Shown here: positions 61,101-64,000 of the stretch, one piece after another
Layout of the letters: each line of letters begins with the position of its first letter
Numbering within the stretch: the first letter of the stretch is position 1
The notes under the pieces: generated by a model
Told to the model about the DNA's origin: nothing
Databases searched by the model: none
The model's input: only the letters and a program-made list of their open reading frames with translations
Origin: Aristolochia californica
Taxonomy: Eukaryota; Streptophyta; Magnoliopsida; Piperales; Aristolochiaceae
Direction: 5' to 3'
Assembly (NCBI GenBank): GCA_029961685.1
Contig: JARWKL010000004.1
Coordinates: 16,986,348-17,050,347 of the forward strand
DNA length: 64,000 nucleotides
Translations under genes and position numbers: made by a program

Positions 61101-64000
61101 TTGTTTCAAATTTTATGCATACATAAACTCTAAAATTTTATTATGATGCAATCCATTTTCCTTATCTTTTTTTGTTTACGAGAGAAAAAAGGGAGAGTGA
61201 AAAACTCAAGTTTGGATTTTAAAACAAAACTTGACATCTAAAATGGAAATGCAGCAATGAAAAGAGAGATAAATCCAAAAAGTCTCTGTAATTCTTAGGG
61301 ATTATAAAACTCTTTTAGTTTTTATACATTAGGTTTTGCAAACATCGAAAAAAGGGGGGAGCGGGGGATTTAACTAAGTGTTGACTCCTAATCCAAAAGT
61401 CATTTCTTAAAAAAATATTGCTTGTTACTCATGATCAATCACTTTGCAGTGATCTATGATTGTTAAATTAACATTTTGTAAATTGGAAAAAAATGGCATG
61501 TTTGGATCGAGTAAATATCCCACCGCATGTTCACTTGAGAATTTAATGAGCATCTGTAGTTCTCCATAAAAGTTTTGGATCCTTGGGTCATTTGTATTTT
61601 CAACATGTTTCGTGCATGCATACCCATATTTAAAACATGTTTGGATCAATCAAAAATCTATTTCTTATAAAATTTCATGCAATTAGGGGTTTTACTAGCC
61701 GGATTTCCCAAACATAGATAACAAAACTTTGGTGTTCGATTGTGGTGTGTGGATAAATATTTTTACTTCAATTTATTATTTTTTAATTTTTTTTTGCGTA
61801 CGTAACCGCTAAAATTTTTATTTTGTTGCGATCTATTTGCCTTATCTGTTTTTGTTTACGAGGGAAAAATAGGAGAGAGAAAAACTAAGAGTGAAAAACT
61901 TAAGTTCGGATTTTTTTTAAAAAACATTGACATCTAAAATGGAATTGGAAAAATACGGAGAGAGAGAATTCCAAAAAGCCTCTGTACTTTTTAGGGATTG
62001 TAAAACACTTTTAGTTTTTAAATATTAAGTTTTTCAAACATCAGAAAAAGGGGGGAGCGGGGGATTTAACTGAGTGTTGACTCCTAATCCCCAAGTTATT
62101 TCTAACAAAAAATACAGGTCGTTACTTATGATCAATCTCTTTACAGTGATCTATGATTGTTAGATCAACTTTTTTGTAAATGGGCAAAAAATGGCGTGTT
62201 TGGATCGGGTAAATATCCAAGCGCACGTTGACTTGAGAATTTAATGAGCATTTGTTGTGCTCCTTAAAAGTCTTGAATCTTTGGGTCATTTGCATCTTCA
62301 ACATGTTTTGTACATGCATATCCATATTAAAAACATGTTATGATCAATTAGAAATCTCTTTCTTATAAAATTCAAAGCTATTAGGGTTGTTCTAGTAAAA
62401 TTTCCCAAACATGGATAACAAAACTTTGGTGTTCGTTTGTGCTATGTGGATTAATTTTCTTTACTTATATTTATTATTTTTTAAATTTTTTTGCATATAT
62501 AAACCCTAAAATTTCCATTTTGTTGAGATCTATTTGCCCTATCTTTTTTTTGTTACGAGAGAAGAAAGGGAGAGTGAAAAACTCAATTTTGGATTTAAAA
62601 ACTAAACCTGACATCTAAAATGGAAATGTACAAATGCAAAGAGAGATAGTTCAAAAAAGTCTCTGTAATTTTTAGGGATTGTAAAACTCTTTATCCATAA
62701 GTTATTTCTATAAAAAATATAGCTTGTTACTCATGATCAATCACTTTACAGTGATTTATGATGGTTATATCAACTTATTGTAAATGGGAAAAAATGGATT
62801 GTTTGGATCAAGTAAATACCCTACCGTACGTTCGCTTTAGAATTTAATGAGCATTTGTTGCTCTCCTTAAAAGTCTGGGATCCTTGGGTCATTTGCATTT
62901 TTAACTTGTTTCGTGCATGCATATCCATATTTAAAACATGTAAAGATCAATTAGAAATCTCTTTCTTATAAAATTCCCTGCTATTAGGGGTTTTACTAGT
63001 GGAATTTCCCAAACATGGATAACAAAACGTTGGTGTTCATTTGTGGTGTGTGGATAAATATTGCATACATAAATGCTAAAATTTTCATTTTGTTGTGAAT
63101 TATTTGCATTATCTTTTTTATTTTACGAGAGAAAAAAGCGAGAGAGAAAAACTCAAGTTTGGATTTTAAAACAAATCTTGACATCTAAAAACAAATGCAA
63201 AGAGAGAGAGAGAGTTCCAAAATATCTTTATTATTTTTAGGGATTTTAAAACTTGTTTAGTATCTATATATTAGGTTTTGCAAACATCGGACAAAGGGGG
63301 GAGTAGGGGATTTAACTGAGTGTTGACTCCTTATCCACAAGTCATTTCTTACAAAGATATAGCTTGTTACATATGATCAATCACTATACAGTGATCTATG
63401 ATTGTTAGATCAACTTTTTTGTAAATGGGCAAAAAATGGCTTGTATGGATCAGGTAAATATCCAAGAGCACGTTCACTTGAGAATTTAATGAGCATTTGT
63501 TCTTCGGCTTAAAAGTCTTGGATCTTTAGGCCATTTGCATCTTCAACATGTTTTGTGCAATCATATCCATATTTAAAACATGTTAGGATCAATTAGAAAT
63601 CTCTTTCTTATAATATTCCTAAATATTAGGAGTCGTACTAGTGGAATTTTCCTAACATGGATAACAAAACTTTGGTGTTTGTTTGCCGTGCATGGATAAA
63701 TTTTCTTTATTATTTTTATTATTTTTAAATTTTTTTTTGCATACATAAACTCTAAAATTTTAATTTAGTTGTGATCTATTTGCCTTATCTTTTTTTGTTT
63801 ACAAGAGAAAAAAGGGAGAGCAAAAAACTCAAGTTTGGATTTCAAAAGAAAAAGTTGACATCTAAAGCAGAAATGCAAAAATTAAAAGAGAGATAGTTTC
63901 AAAAAGTCTTTGTATTTTTTAGGGATGGCAAAACTCTTTGAGTTTTAATATATTAGGGTTTGCAAACATTGGAAAAAGGGGGAGCGGGGGATTTCACTGA
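58111..64000. repeat. Satellite array, monomer about 670 bp
   Basis: The marker 'aaatgggcaaaaaatgg' and variants recurs at about 58111, 58777, 59452, 60128, 60809, 61484, 62181, 62785 and 63426. The spacings are 666, 675, 676, 681, 675, 697, 604 and 641 bp. The array continues to the window end. Each monomer has 'aatttcccaaacatggataa', a G run ('ggggggagcggggg') and an imperfect hairpin 'atcactttacagtgat' (for example 60087-60102). At least two monomer types are seen: type A ('gtttggatcaatc-aaaatctatt' and 'accgctaaaatttt') at 58111, 60128 and 61484, and type B ('gttaggatcaattagaaatc' and 'cataaactctaaaatt') elsewhere. The 604-bp unit lacks ~85 bp near 62690 and the 641-bp unit lacks ~50 bp near 63060. 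No transposon is inserted in it. Confidence 0.93.

Noticed and set aside
1..64000. CRISPR arrays, bacterial operons, ribosome binding sites, rRNA and tRNA genes
   Set aside because: Nothing of the kind is visible. The tRNA-like words are primer binding sites or B-box-like fragments.

Overview
The window is plant (angiosperm) repeat DNA. Nearly every base that can be assigned belongs to a retrotransposon or a satellite. I found no intact host gene, tRNA, rRNA or CRISPR. The plant origin rests on the element types: Ty1/copia elements primed by initiator tRNA-Met (primer site TGGTATCAGAGC), Ty3/gypsy chromoviruses with a chromodomain, a Tat/Athila-type long LTR, miniature LTR elements (TRIMs), and captured fragments of plant-type genes (thaumatin-like, E(z)/SWN-like, PRMT3-like). 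The species cannot be fixed from sequence alone.

Layout. (1) 1-17085 is a Russian doll. A decayed Tat/Athila-like element has its LTR (2011-2629 + 16205-17085) split by copia element M (2630-16199, target duplication GATTA). M is split by the copia-like element N (3844-5818, holding an antisense thaumatin-like fragment) and by K (8999-15977, duplication ATCGA). K's 3' LTR is in turn split by L (about 11527-15970), a non-autonomous LTR element carrying E(z)-like and PRMT3-like gene fragments. (2) 17086-20317 is mostly unassigned AT-rich DNA with a copia LTR remnant and a triple-LTR TRIM (18835-19332). (3) 20318-23337 is a minus-strand chromovirus remnant (F) whose 3' end abuts an 82-bp mini-LTR of the same family as the TRIM. 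(4) 23338-47416 appears to be one minus-strand chromovirus (D) blown apart by copia E, chromovirus C (itself split by copia C) and copia A (duplication GTTCT). Copia A's leader is split by a 1.9-kb non-autonomous element Q (duplication GTTTG) of the same LTR family as L. (5) 47417-53164 is an old plus-strand copia (G) containing a palindromic TRIM (48471-48998) and a 293-bp micro-TRIM (49825-50117, duplication ATAAT). (6) 53165-57622 has a copia-like LTR (H) split by a 904-bp solo LTR (duplication AGGGG), a Tork-like copia gag region (I), and a minus-strand relative of K (J). (7) 57623-58110 is a polypyrimidine spacer. (8) 58111-64000 is a satellite array of about 670-bp monomers that runs off the window.

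All pol genes carry stops, frameshifts or deletions, so nothing here looks able to move by itself. Insertion order can be read from the nesting. Q, whose two 390-bp LTRs differ at about 13 positions by eye, is among the youngest. M, with clearly diverged LTRs, is older, and the Tat LTR that contains it is older again. The most unusual content is the L element with fragments of two methyltransferase genes, and the mini-LTR/TRIM family with its tandem, palindromic and chromovirus-associated forms.
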